Origin: Planctomycetaceae bacterium
GTDB taxonomy: Bacteria > Planctomycetota > SZUA-567
NCBI GenBank assembly: GCA_021203245.1
Contig: JAJQBO010000259.1
Location: forward strand, 1-38,518
Direction of reading: 5' to 3'
Length of the DNA stretch: 38,518 nt
A model generated the notes under the pieces. That model searched no databases, was not told the origin of the DNA, and saw only the letters and a list, made by a program, of their open reading frames with translations. Every line of letters begins with the position of its first letter. Position 1 is the first letter of the stretch. The position numbers and the translations under genes were made by a program. Below, in pieces: positions 8,188 to 16,004 of this stretch.

Positions 8188-9630
8188 ATGATGACCGGCG
8201 AACAGTACGTCGACAGCATCAAAAAGATCAACATGGAAATTTACATGTTCGGCGAGAAGATTCCATCCTCCGCCGACAACCCGATTCTGCGCCCGTCGCT
8301 GAATTCGGTCAAGGCGACCTATGATCTCGCCCAGCAGCCCGAGTACGAGGACCTGATGACCGCGACCTCGCACCTCACCGGCAAAAAGATCAACCGCTTC
8401 TGCCATATCCACCAGTCCACCGACGACCTGATCAAGAAGGTCAAGATGCAGCGTCTCTGCGGCCAGAAGACGGCTTCCTGCTTCCAGCGCTGCGTCGGCA
8501 TGGACGCCTTCAACGCCATCTGGTCCACCACCTTCGAATGCGACCAGAAGCACGGCACCAAATACCACGAACGCTTCAAGGACTTCATGCTGAAGGTCCA
8601 GGAAAACGACTGGGTCGTCGACGGCGCCATGACCGACCCCAAGGGCGACCGCGGCCTCTCCCCCTCGCAGCAGGCCGACCCCGACCTCTACCTCCACGTC
8701 GTTGAACGCCGCCCCGACGGCGTCGTCGTCCGTGGCGCAAAGGCGCACCAGACCGGCATCGTCAACTCGCACGAAGTCATCGTCATGCCTACCATCGCCA
8801 TGAAGCCGGAAGACAAGGACTACGCTATCGCCTTCTCCGTGCCGCTGGACACCCCCGGCCTGTTCATGATCATCGGCCGCCAGTCCTGTGACACCCGCAA
8901 GCTCGAAGGCACCACCATGGACGTCGGCAACTGCGAGTTCGGCGGCATGGAAGCCCTTACCGTCTTCGACAACGTCTTCGTCCCGAACGACCGCATTTTC
9001 CTGGACGGCGAGACCGACTACTCCGGCATGATGGTCGAACGCTTCGCCGGCTACCACCGCCAGTCCTACGGCGGCTGCAAGGTCGGCGTCGGCGACGTCC
9101 TCATCGGCGCGGCCGCACTCGCCGCCGACATGAACGGCGCGCAGAAGGCGTCGCACGTCAAGGACAAGCTGATCGAGATGACCCACCTGAACGAAACGCT
9201 CTACTCCTGCGGCATCGCCTGCTCCTGCGAAGGCGCGAAGACGACGTCCGGCAACTACCTCATCAACCTGCTCCTCGCCAACGTCTGCAAGCAGAACATC
9301 ACCCGCTTCCCCTACGAAATCACCCGCCTCGCGGAAGACATCGCCGGCGGCCTGATGGTCACGGCCCCGTCCGAAAAGGACTTCCGCCACCCGAAGCTGG
9401 GTCCGGTCATCGAAAAGTACCTGAAGGGCGTGGCCTCCGTCTCCACCGAGGACCGTCTGAAAATCATGCGCCTTATCGAGAACCTCACCCTCGGCACCGC
9501 CGCCGTCGGCTACCGCACCGAGTCGATGCACGGCGCCGGCTCGCCCCAGGCGCAGCGCATCATGATCGCGCGCCAGGGCAACATCGAGGCGAAGAAGGCC
9601 CTGGCCAAGAACATCGCCAAGATCAAGTAA
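8188..9630 (+). CDS. abfD: 4-hydroxybutyryl-CoA dehydratase
   Basis: A 480-residue [4Fe-4S]/FAD radical enzyme that dehydrates 4-hydroxybutyryl-CoA to crotonyl-CoA, as in 4-aminobutyrate and succinate fermentation. The cluster ligands known from the Clostridium aminobutyricum enzyme are present: Cys98 and Cys102 in ASCFQRCVGMDA, His290 and Cys297 in YHRQSYGGCKVG, with the conserved Tyr294. Other family blocks such as DGAMTDPKGDRGL, RGAKAHQTG and TESMHGAGSPQAQRI are intact. AAAGGA precedes the ATG at 8188; the next codon is also ATG and could serve. The gene is strongly biased to C/G-ending codons, suggesting high expression. A small Cys-rich gene follows 14 bases on. No CoA-transferase or 4-hydroxybutyrate dehydrogenase lies in the window. 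Confidence 0.97.
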   Translation: MMTGEQYVDSIKKINMEIYMFGEKIPSSADNPILRPSLNSVKATYDLAQQPEYEDLMTATSHLTGKKINRFCHIHQSTDDLIKKVKMQRLCGQKTASCFQRCVGMDAFNAIWSTTFECDQKHGTKYHERFKDFMLKVQENDWVVDGAMTDPKGDRGLSPSQQADPDLYLHVVERRPDGVVVRGAKAHQTGIVNSHEVIVMPTIAMKPEDKDYAIAFSVPLDTPGLFMIIGRQSCDTRKLEGTTMDVGNCEFGGMEALTVFDNVFVPNDRIFLDGETDYSGMMVERFAGYHRQSYGGCKVGVGDVLIGAAALAADMNGAQKASHVKDKLIEMTHLNETLYSCGIACSCEGAKTTSGNYLINLLLANVCKQNITRFPYEITRLAEDIAGGLMVTAPSEKDFRHPKLGPVIEKYLKGVASVSTEDRLKIMRLIENLTLGTAAVGYRTESMHGAGSPQAQRIMIARQGNIEAKKALAKNIAKIK

Positions 9631-9644
9631 AGGAAGTACCCATC

Positions 9645-9920
9645 ATGCGTGTGGCGGTGAAGTATTGCGGCGGCTGCAACTGTTCCTACGATCGGGTCGC
9701 CATGGTCCGCGAGTTGCAGCGGCAGTTCCCCGCCATCACCATAACCAATGCCGAAAGCCAGGACGGGATCCACGCGGATCTCGTCCTGGTCATTTGCGGC
9801 TGCTCCAGCGTCTGCGCCGCCCACGATCACCTCGAGGGCAGGCACGGCAAGATGATCACGGCGTGCGCGGGCGATTTTGAATCCGTGCGCGCGGTGGTTG
9901 AGGATTATCTGGCCGGGTAG
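9645..9920 (+). CDS. Small cysteine-rich protein linked to abfD
   Basis: A 91-residue protein beginning MRVAVKYCGGCNCSYDR, with a second Cys group in LVICGCSSVCAAHDH and a further Cys near ITACAGDF. Seven cysteines in paired or clustered positions suggest a metal centre or redox disulfide. The alternation of strand-like and helix-like segments suggests a small alpha/beta fold. Small proteins with an N-terminal CGGCN-YDR pattern occur in anaerobes, but I know of no assigned function. It starts 14 bases after abfD with AAAGGA before the ATG, so the two are almost certainly co-transcribed. A role in supplying electrons, FeS assembly or activation for the dehydratase is inference from this linkage only. 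Confidence 0.8.
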   Translation: MRVAVKYCGGCNCSYDRVAMVRELQRQFPAITITNAESQDGIHADLVLVICGCSSVCAAHDHLEGRHGKMITACAGDFESVRAVVEDYLAG

Positions 9921-9941
9921 GGAAAAGATTACGACCCAGCA

Positions 9942-10151
9942 CCTCACCCCTCCGTCACCCCGGCGTCTCCACGTCCATCAGCGGAAAAAACGGGCGGTTC
10001 GGCCGGGGTCCACGCCCCGGGCGTTCGCTATGGGGACTCCCGTACCAACGGAAAGTCTGGTGCAATCACTGTTCCTGGCATGGACCCCGGCCGAACCGCC
10101 CGTCTACCTCGCTGGTGGCTGTCCGCACGCCGGGGTGACGTATGGGGGAGG
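9942..10151. repeat. Complete palindromic repeat element, type B
   Basis: About 210 bp bounded by 25-bp terminal inverted repeats that match at 22 positions (left 9942-9966, right 10127-10151; core CGTCACCCCGGCGT and its complement). Inside is a second, perfect 22-bp inverted repeat (9991-10012 and 10081-10102; begins CGGGCGGTTCGG). There is no coding capacity. The outer ends match the 26 kb element, but the interior differs. Confidence 0.85.
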
Positions 10152-10188
10152 CTGGGATGAAAGCTGCAATACGGTACGCACCCAACGG

Positions 10189-10217
10189 AAAAAGCGCCCC
10201 GCAATGGAGCGCTTTTT
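10189..10217 (-). terminator. Terminator of the radical SAM gene
   Basis: A 9-bp stem AAAAAGCGC (10189-10197) pairs with GCGCTTTTT (10209-10217) around an 11-base loop. It lies about 30 bases beyond the radical SAM stop codon and works on the minus strand with its built-in T run. Confidence 0.75.
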
Positions 10218-10245
10218 CGTGTATGGGTATGATGCCGATTGCGTG

Positions 10246-11664
10246 TCAATCCCCGCCGCAGGCGGCACACTCCTGGCCCGACCCGGTGTTGACCGCCTGG
10301 GCCGCGCAGGAGCCGCATTTCCGGTCGCTCTCGGCCAGGACATGCGCGAAGGCGTTGGCGGTGGAACAGAGCATGTCGTAGTGGCCGGTGATAATCTCCT
10401 CCGCACCGTCGTGGGTGGGGATGAGGCCGTGCTTTTCGACAATGTCCCGAAGAATGTGCGGGTGATCGATCTGGGGGCAGGGACGGCGCAGATCTTTGTC
10501 GAACGGCGCCTTGCCGCGCATTTCCTTGAACGCTTCGCCGCGAATGCACTCGCCCAGGCTCTTTTCGTGGACCGAGTCCTTGGCGAAGTGGACAAACACG
10601 CACGGTTCGACATAGCCCCTGGCGGTGATATGGACATATTTCCTGCCCCAGGCGATGCAACCGTCAACCGAATCGCCGTCATTCCAGAAGTCGAAGACGA
10701 GAAGCGGTTTTTCCTTGCGGGCGGTGAGGATGCGCTCGCGCCGCTCAAGCCGCTGCTCTGCCGTCGGCACCAGGCTGAGGTCGGGTTCGCGACCGATGGG
10801 GATGTACTGGAACACCCAGCCGAAGGCCGCGCCGTGGCGGACCATGTCGTCCATAAACTCGGACGAGCAGGCTGTTTCGTGGTTTGCCTTGGTGTGGGTG
10901 AGGCTGTAGCCGAAGAGGACGCCGTTTTTGGTCAGGCGGTCCATCGTTTCGAGGATGCGCTTGTGCGCGTTTTCGCCGCGGCGGGCGTTGGTGAACTCTT
11001 CCGACCCTTCGATGGAGATGGCGGGGTAAATATTGCCGAGCTCGCCGAAGCGCTTCGCCATTTCGTCGTCGATACGCATGCCGTGCGTATAGACCATGAA
11101 GAACATGTCGTCGAATTCCTTGGCGATTGTCTCGAGGTGAGGCCAGTAGGTCGGTTCGCCGCCGGAGATGGCGATAAAGTAGATGCCCATTTCGTCACGG
11201 GCTTCGGTGAGGATTTCCCGCACCTTTTCGAGGGAGAGGGATTGTTCCTTCGGATATTTCCAGGCATAGCAGCCGGTGCAACGGAGATCGCAGGCCATGG
11301 ACGGCGACATCAGCAGGAAGAAGGGCGGGTATTCCCCGTACTTCGCCTTATAGGCATGGCGACGCTCTTCGCCCAGGTTAATTGTATTAAAGAACAAATT
11401 GAAGGCGAGTTTGCGCTGGGTCGCCTTGGAGAGGGTGGGGAATTTCCGCTTCGCCATTTCGAAGAACCCGCGCGCGGCATCGATCCTGCGTTCCAGCTCG
11501 GCTTCCGTGCCCTTGTGGTTGGCCGTCATCTGGCGGATGCCGTTGGCGGAAAATCTATCCATCATCGAGATCAGCAATTCCGGCGTGTGCTGAGAAAGGG
11601 CGGGCAAAAAGGTCGACATGCCTTTGCCCAACAGATAACTTTTCAGCTTGTTAATGCTAGCCAT
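10246..11664 (-). CDS. Radical SAM protein with SPASM-like C-terminus
   Basis: A 472-residue radical SAM enzyme. The [4Fe-4S]-binding CX3CX2C is Cys125, Cys129 and Cys132 in ACDLRCTGCYAW, followed by the SAM-contacting ISGGEPTYWP. About 115 residues precede the radical SAM core. Further cysteines occur in DGCIAWGRKY, YVEPCVF, GECIRG and RRPCPQID, consistent with auxiliary clusters of a SPASM/twitch-type region, and the extreme C-terminus has two CXXC pairs (CGSC and CAAC). The start at 11664 is chosen because GGAGGCG lies just upstream. It is alone on its strand, with its own terminator. No precursor peptide is visible next to it. The substrate is unknown; both peptide modification and activation of another enzyme are possible. 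Confidence 0.88.
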   Translation of the reverse strand: MASINKLKSYLLGKGMSTFLPALSQHTPELLISMMDRFSANGIRQMTANHKGTEAELERRIDAARGFFEMAKRKFPTLSKATQRKLAFNLFFNTINLGEERRHAYKAKYGEYPPFFLLMSPSMACDLRCTGCYAWKYPKEQSLSLEKVREILTEARDEMGIYFIAISGGEPTYWPHLETIAKEFDDMFFMVYTHGMRIDDEMAKRFGELGNIYPAISIEGSEEFTNARRGENAHKRILETMDRLTKNGVLFGYSLTHTKANHETACSSEFMDDMVRHGAAFGWVFQYIPIGREPDLSLVPTAEQRLERRERILTARKEKPLLVFDFWNDGDSVDGCIAWGRKYVHITARGYVEPCVFVHFAKDSVHEKSLGECIRGEAFKEMRGKAPFDKDLRRPCPQIDHPHILRDIVEKHGLIPTHDGAEEIITGHYDMLCSTANAFAHVLAESDRKCGSCAAQAVNTGSGQECAACGGD

Positions 11665-12061
11665 AAAACGCCTCCATAAAACGTGGCTCGGCCCCCCCAG
11701 GGACGTGCCCATCCACAGCAACTCATCTCTATTAGACGTCGCGGTTGTCACGAAGTCAAACAATTTCGCCCGTTTTTTACGTTACCCTGATGCCGCCGCG
11801 GCAGAGCCGTATCGCGGCGATGAATGCGGAATAAACCCGCAGGACAACGCAGAAATGCATGAGCTGTATGGATTTGCCTCCTCGTCACGACCAAGGCCCA
11901 TCAACCACCCTATTTTATGTATGTCCTGCCGGGAGAGGACACACCTCACCACATGCACGTATAAAACCATTTTTGGCGGGACAAACATCCTTGCATCCGT
12001 TAAGAAAAAGGGCCGCCACTGTTCCAATTGCCGTATTTCGTCGACGTTTGCCGGGCGGAAT

Positions 12062-12101
12062 CGCCGCTCCCGGAGAAAGAGCGGCGCTCCGTCTCCGGGA
12101 G
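12062..12101. other. Overlapping alternative hairpins
   Basis: CGCCGCTC (12062-12069) can pair with GAGCGGCG (12079-12086), or CTCCCGGAGA (12067-12076) can pair with TCTCCGGGAG (12092-12101). The two stems share bases, so only one can form. No T run follows either side. Confidence 0.45.
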
Positions 12102-12297
12102 TGATTGGTCAGGAAGACGAGCACCTCTCTCTCGAATGGCCCTGTGGCGGTTGCTAGCGAGAATATTAACGGCAAATGTACGAGCAAACCAACTCCTGTC
12201 GCCGTTTTTCGCCAATAAAACCGTAACTTCCGGAATGGAAAGAGTTATGGCACCAGGGCTATGGCCTGATCCTCATGGTGTTCCGATAATTTTCCCA

Positions 12298-12326
12298 TTG
12301 ACAACGGCTAAATCTAATTTTATGAT
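12298..12326 (+). promoter_or_regulatory. Near-consensus sigma-70 promoter
   Basis: A perfect TTGACA (12298-12303), a 17-base spacer and TATGAT (12321-12326), set in a locally AT-rich stretch. It is one of the best matches to the housekeeping consensus that I noticed in the window. The predicted start near 12333 lies about 530 bases before rny with no recognised gene between. Confidence 0.75.
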
Positions 12327-12861
12327 AGATAATAGCTGGAAGTGTCATGTTGACGATTTCGGCGGTTTTCTCAAACGGCAGCTCTTCGCGATCCTGGCGG
12401 AATGACTCGTATGTTTACGGCTGTGACAAGCTGGCTGGTAACCACGTGCCTCTGGACGGCGCTCCGTCCCCTGCGTGGCCCCGCCCCCGTCGTCACCACC
12501 ACCCCGGCCGCGGCTCTCCCGCGTTCGGGCCTGTCGTATTGCCTGCCGATCGCGATTCCCTTTACACTTTACCGTGCTCCTTCCCGACGTCCGCGTTTTC
12601 CAAAGCTGTTGCCGCCGGGAGCGGTGCATTTACGGCATAGTTGCCTGTAAAGGGTCCAAAACCGCCCATCGTCACGCCTTCCACCGCCCGGCCATGCCGG
12701 GACATCCCGCTTGATTGAGTACTATCACGCGACGGTCGCAGTGGCGCGGCCATTCATTCGCCCCTCACGCCACCCGGAGGCCCAGGCCGCCGCCAGACAG
12801 GGACGAGTTATATGCCGCCGCGTCTTGACGGACGCAGACGGTTTGATGGAAGGTGATTGGT

Positions 12862-14412
12862 ATGGCAACGTTGGTAGGCATTATTCTTTTCATCGTGGGT
12901 GTGGCTGTCGGGCTTATCGCCAGACACATCTACGCCTTAAACAAGAAGACGTCGGCGGAAAACGAGGCGCGGGAAATCATCCGCCTCGGCCGGGAAGAAG
13001 CGGAAAAGCTCCGCCAGGAAGCGGCGGTCCGCTCGAAGTCCGAACTGCTCGCCGCCCGCGAGCAGCTTGAAAACGACGTTAAAAACGAACGCAATGAAGT
13101 AAAACAGGCGGAAAAACGCCTCCTCAAACGCGAGGACAACCTCGACCGCAAGTCGGAAGCGCTCGAGGAAAAGGAAAACCAGCTTCGCGCCGTCGAGGAA
13201 CGCCTGGACGCGAAAAGCGCCGAACTGGGCCGAAAAGAGGCCGAGATCGAGGAAATCGTCACCCAGCAGAAAAACCGCCTGCACGAGATATCCCTCCTCT
13301 CGGTGGAAGAAGCGCGCAAGGAAGTCCTCGACCGCACCACCAAGGACATGGATCACGAAATCACCGTCCTGGTCGAGCGCGCCAATGCCCGCGCCAAGGA
13401 ACTGGCGGACGAAAACGCGCGCAAATACATCTCCACCGCCATCAACCGCCTGGCGGTCGACTACACCACCGAACACGTCGTCTCCACGGTCGAACTGCCG
13501 TCGGACGAGATGAAGGGCCGCATCATCGGCCGCGAAGGCCGCAACATCCGCGCCTTCGAAAACGCCACCGGCGTCGACGTCATCGTCGACGATACGCCGG
13601 GGGTGGTGGTGCTGTCCGGCTTTGAATCGATTCGCCGCGAGATAGCGGTCCGGTCGATGAAAAAACTGGTCGCCGACGGCCGTATCCACCCGAGCCGCAT
13701 CGAGGAAGTGGTGCAGAAGACGCGCGAGGAAATGGAGAAGGTGGTGGAGGAAACGGGCAAGGCGGTCGCGCTCGAACTCGACGTCCGCAACCTCAAGCCG
13801 CGTGAAATTATGCTCCTGGGCAGGCTCAAGTTCCGCACCAGCTATGGCCAGAACGTCCTCGACCACTCCCGCGAAGTCGGCTTCCTCTCCGGCATCATCG
13901 CCGCCGAAATGGGGCTGGACGAACAGCTCGCCCGCCGCTGCGGCCTCCTGCACGACATCGGCAAGGCGGTCGACCACGAAGAGGAAGGCACCCACCCGGA
14001 ACTGGGCGGCGAGGTCGCCCGGCGCTGCTCCGAACCGGACGAGGTCATCAACGCCATCACCAGCCACCACTCCGACACGGCTGCCGAAAGCCTCTACGCC
14101 ACCATTGTCCAGGCCGCCGACGCCATGTCTGCCGGACGCCCGGGCGCGCGCCGCGAGACGCTGGAGAAATACGTCAAGCGCCTCGAGCGCCTCGAAGCCA
14201 TCTCCAACAGCTATCCCGGCGTGGAGCGCTCCTTCGCCATCCAGGCCGGCCGCGAACTCCGCGTCATCGTCAAGGCGGACAAGGTTACGGACGGCGAGGC
14301 GCAGCGCATGTGCCGCGACATCGCCAAGCAGATCGAGACGGAACTGACCTACCCCGGCGAAGTGAAGATCACGCTGGTGCGGGAGTTCCGTATCACCGAG
14401 TACGCGAGGTAA
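12862..14412 (+). CDS. rny: Ribonuclease Y
   Basis: A 516-residue membrane-anchored endoribonuclease that initiates mRNA decay. An N-terminal membrane helix (about 3-22) leads into a long charged coiled coil (about 30-190). A KH RNA-binding domain follows (GRIIGREGRNIRAFE at about 219; VDDTPGVVVLSGF), and then the HD catalytic domain with LLHDIGKAVDHE (His-Asp at about 363). Length and order match the family. The start at 12862 follows GGAAGGTGA; a GTG/ATG three codons earlier is less well placed. It has its own terminator. The promoter at 12298-12326 may drive it through a 530-base leader, or a closer unseen promoter may exist. Confidence 0.97.
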   Translation: MATLVGIILFIVGVAVGLIARHIYALNKKTSAENEAREIIRLGREEAEKLRQEAAVRSKSELLAAREQLENDVKNERNEVKQAEKRLLKREDNLDRKSEALEEKENQLRAVEERLDAKSAELGRKEAEIEEIVTQQKNRLHEISLLSVEEARKEVLDRTTKDMDHEITVLVERANARAKELADENARKYISTAINRLAVDYTTEHVVSTVELPSDEMKGRIIGREGRNIRAFENATGVDVIVDDTPGVVVLSGFESIRREIAVRSMKKLVADGRIHPSRIEEVVQKTREEMEKVVEETGKAVALELDVRNLKPREIMLLGRLKFRTSYGQNVLDHSREVGFLSGIIAAEMGLDEQLARRCGLLHDIGKAVDHEEEGTHPELGGEVARRCSEPDEVINAITSHHSDTAAESLYATIVQAADAMSAGRPGARRETLEKYVKRLERLEAISNSYPGVERSFAIQAGRELRVIVKADKVTDGEAQRMCRDIAKQIETELTYPGEVKITLVREFRITEYAR

Positions 14413-14450
14413 TGACCATTTAACAATGAACATGTAACAATTTGGCCGCA

Positions 14451-14487
14451 AAAAGCGCCCACCCGGACGAAGCCGGATGGGCGTTTT
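14451..14487. terminator. Terminator of rny, probably bidirectional
   Basis: An 11-bp stem with one mismatch (CGCCCACCCGG at 14456-14466, CCGGATGGGCG at 14473-14483) is flanked by AAAAAG on the left and TTTT on the right. It lies between convergent rny and the membrane protein gene. Confidence 0.8.
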
Positions 14488-14514
14488 AATTGTTAATTGT
14501 TAATTGTTAATTGT
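14487..14514. repeat. Four tandem copies of TAATTGT
   Basis: Four perfect 7-base units (TAATTGT) run directly from the rny terminator T tract to the end of the convergent membrane protein gene. Short tandem repeats of this kind can vary in copy number; here they are intergenic. Confidence 0.85.
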
Positions 14515-14525
14515 TCATTCGTTTT

Positions 14526-15575
14526 CTACACCTCTGTCAGAACCCCGGTGCGAATCGCCGTCGACTCGAGGATGTCGTCGTGGAAGCGGCGATAGGCCTG
14601 CTCGCGGCCGTACCAGCCGGCAAGGCACGCCAGAATCGCGCCCACAATCAGGGACAGGCCGGCGAAGAGGGCCGAGCGCGCCATGGCGGAAGCGAGTTCG
14701 TCGGCGCGGATGCGGGCCTGGCGGATGGCGTCGGCCACATAGGCGCGCGTCTCCTGCAGACGCATCTGGGCGTTTTCGAGCGCGCTCCGGGTGCGGTCGA
14801 CCACGGTCGAGTAGGCGATAAGGGCGTTGTCGACCAGTTGTTCCGCTTCCGCCCTGGTGATGTTGCGGTTGTTCATAAGGGCGGTAACGACGGCGTCGCG
14901 GTCGATGTCGTCGGTGATGTTGGCGAGGCGGGCCTGCTGACGGTCGACAAATCCGCCGATAGCCTGGTCGAGATCCTCATTGTTAAGGGTGATCTGGCGG
15001 ATGGCGCTGCGGAGGTCGGAACGGGCTTCGCCGATCTGGGCGCAGAGGTATTCGGGCTGCAGGGTGGGCACGCCGGTGTCGCGGAGGACCTGGGCGACGT
15101 CGCCACGGAGTTCGTCCGTGTTCACGTTCATGTCGTCGACCTGGTCCTGGATGACGTCCACGGCGGAACCGGCGAGCGAGGCAATGCCGCCGCCCACGTC
15201 GGACGCGACGTCAACCGCAGCCGAGCCGATATTTTCAACCGCGCTGCCGATGCTGCTGGCAGCGGCGCCGATGGCCTGCCCGCCCATCCAGCCCGCGATG
15301 AGGAGGACGGTCGCCCAGGTAAGGAACCCATGCTCGGCGCCGCGGCCGGGGCCGACAAAGCCGGCCATAAAACCGCCGGCGGCGAGGCTGACGATGACCG
15401 ACACAACCGACCAGATACCGAAGGCGGTGCCGAGTCCGGACAACGGATCGCTGGACATGGGGCTGAGAACGGTAAAACCGAGGGCAACGCCCAGAATGGC
15501 CATGATGATGGAGACGGCGATGGTTGTGACCACGCCCGCAATAATGGCACGCCACGAAATTCGAGACCTGAACAT
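14526..15575 (-). CDS. Multi-pass membrane protein of unknown function
   Basis: A 349-residue protein. Three hydrophobic, glycine-rich segments lie near the N-terminus (about 11-35, 48-73 and 84-105). About 190 mostly hydrophilic residues follow, rich in Asp, Arg and Gln and probably helical (for example TDDIDRDAVVTALMNN and ITRAEAEQLVDNAL). A fourth hydrophobic segment lies at about 298-322, then a short basic and acidic tail. The ATG at 15575 follows AAGGAGA at a good distance. The N-terminal part resembles the small TM-repeat proteins of the YrzE/PhnA-like group, but I cannot assign a family. It is monocistronic. Confidence 0.75.
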   Translation of the reverse strand: MFRSRISWRAIIAGVVTTIAVSIIMAILGVALGFTVLSPMSSDPLSGLGTAFGIWSVVSVIVSLAAGGFMAGFVGPGRGAEHGFLTWATVLLIAGWMGGQAIGAAASSIGSAVENIGSAAVDVASDVGGGIASLAGSAVDVIQDQVDDMNVNTDELRGDVAQVLRDTGVPTLQPEYLCAQIGEARSDLRSAIRQITLNNEDLDQAIGGFVDRQQARLANITDDIDRDAVVTALMNNRNITRAEAEQLVDNALIAYSTVVDRTRSALENAQMRLQETRAYVADAIRQARIRADELASAMARSALFAGLSLIVGAILACLAGWYGREQAYRRFHDDILESTAIRTGVLTEV

Positions 15576-15797
15576 GAAAAATTCTCCTTTTTAGCGTTTA
15601 CGGAAAGTGCCTTGGTCCATCAACGGGCGGCTGGCCGCCACGGTCACGGGGTAACTCCCGCGCGCGCGGAGTCGAATCGAAAATTACTCAACCCGTTGCA
15701 AGGCCTGGCCTTCCTCTAACGCTGTTCCCCCCTCACGTCAGGTTAATCGTTCCGGTAATATATGTGGGCTGGAAAGAGGAATCCGCCGGGGGAGGCG

Positions 15798-15835
15798 AGA
15801 AAAATGCGGCGCCGCATCACAATGCGCCGCCGCAT
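15798..15835 (-). terminator. Terminator for the DUF4954 transcript
   Basis: On the minus strand an 8-bp stem, one mismatch and a further 5-bp stem enclose a TGTG loop. The outer arms are ATGCGGCG and CGCCGCAT, and TTTTTCTCG follows. It lies about 170 bases downstream of the DUF4954 gene, beyond the repeat fragment. Confidence 0.7.
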
Positions 15836-15910
15836 GTCCAGTGATCGCTATTGTCCACAACGGGATCGTTGTCCGATTATAACGGTAAACCCATAGCCAC
15901 TATAGGGGCG

Positions 15911-15978
15911 CCTGCCCCGGCACAACCTCCCGTTTCGCGCCCGGTTCAACGTTTAGACGCCGGGGTGACGTTTGGGGA
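15911..15978 (+). repeat. Partial copy of dispersed palindromic repeat
   Basis: It runs from GCCCCGGCACAACCTCCCG to the terminal core ACGCCGGGGTGACGTTTG, the same order as 26256-26320 but with a diverged and shortened interior. The left terminus is missing. Confidence 0.7.
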
Positions 15979-16004
15979 ACTCCGGCGGGAACAATGAACC
16001 GGAG

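Larger units (their letters stand above)
9921..10245. other. Intergenic region filled by a repeat element and a terminator
   Basis: Between the convergent small Cys-rich gene and the radical SAM gene lies a complete palindromic element (9942-10151) and the radical SAM terminator (10189-10217). Nothing else is visible. Confidence 0.7.
11665..12861. other. 1.2 kb region without a convincing gene
   Basis: Open frames here lack good ribosome-binding sites, family motifs and consistent codon use. Contents: two overlapping, mutually exclusive inverted repeats at 12062-12101; a near-consensus promoter at 12298-12326; a short hairpin (CCCGGC/GCCGGG) near 12690-12703; and the rny ribosome-binding site. 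The stretch 12333-12720 could be a noncoding RNA, a long rny leader or a decayed gene. I recognise no known RNA family. Confidence 0.5.
15576..16004. other. Intergenic region between two leftward genes
   Basis: It holds a terminator on the minus strand (15798-15835), a partial repeat copy (15911-15978), and the ribosome-binding site and presumably the promoter of the 14526-15575 gene at its left end. No gene is visible. Confidence 0.6.

Noticed and set aside
8026-9531. Long minus-strand open frame opposite abfD
   Set aside because: abfD on the plus strand has all known ligand residues; the antisense frame arises from its strong C/G third-position bias.
9877-11679. Long plus-strand open frame of 600 codons
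   Set aside because: It runs antisense through the radical SAM gene and across the repeat element and terminator; the radical SAM motifs on the other strand are decisive.
12347-12650. Small plus-strand open frames after the 12298-12326 promoter
   Set aside because: Weak or absent ribosome-binding sites, Pro/Arg-rich composition, two overlapping frames of similar quality and no recognisable signal peptide or motif. Kept as noncoding or unknown.
15655-15700. Possible tRNA T-arm (GTCGAATCGAA)
   Set aside because: No acceptor stem, anticodon arm or D arm can be folded around it.
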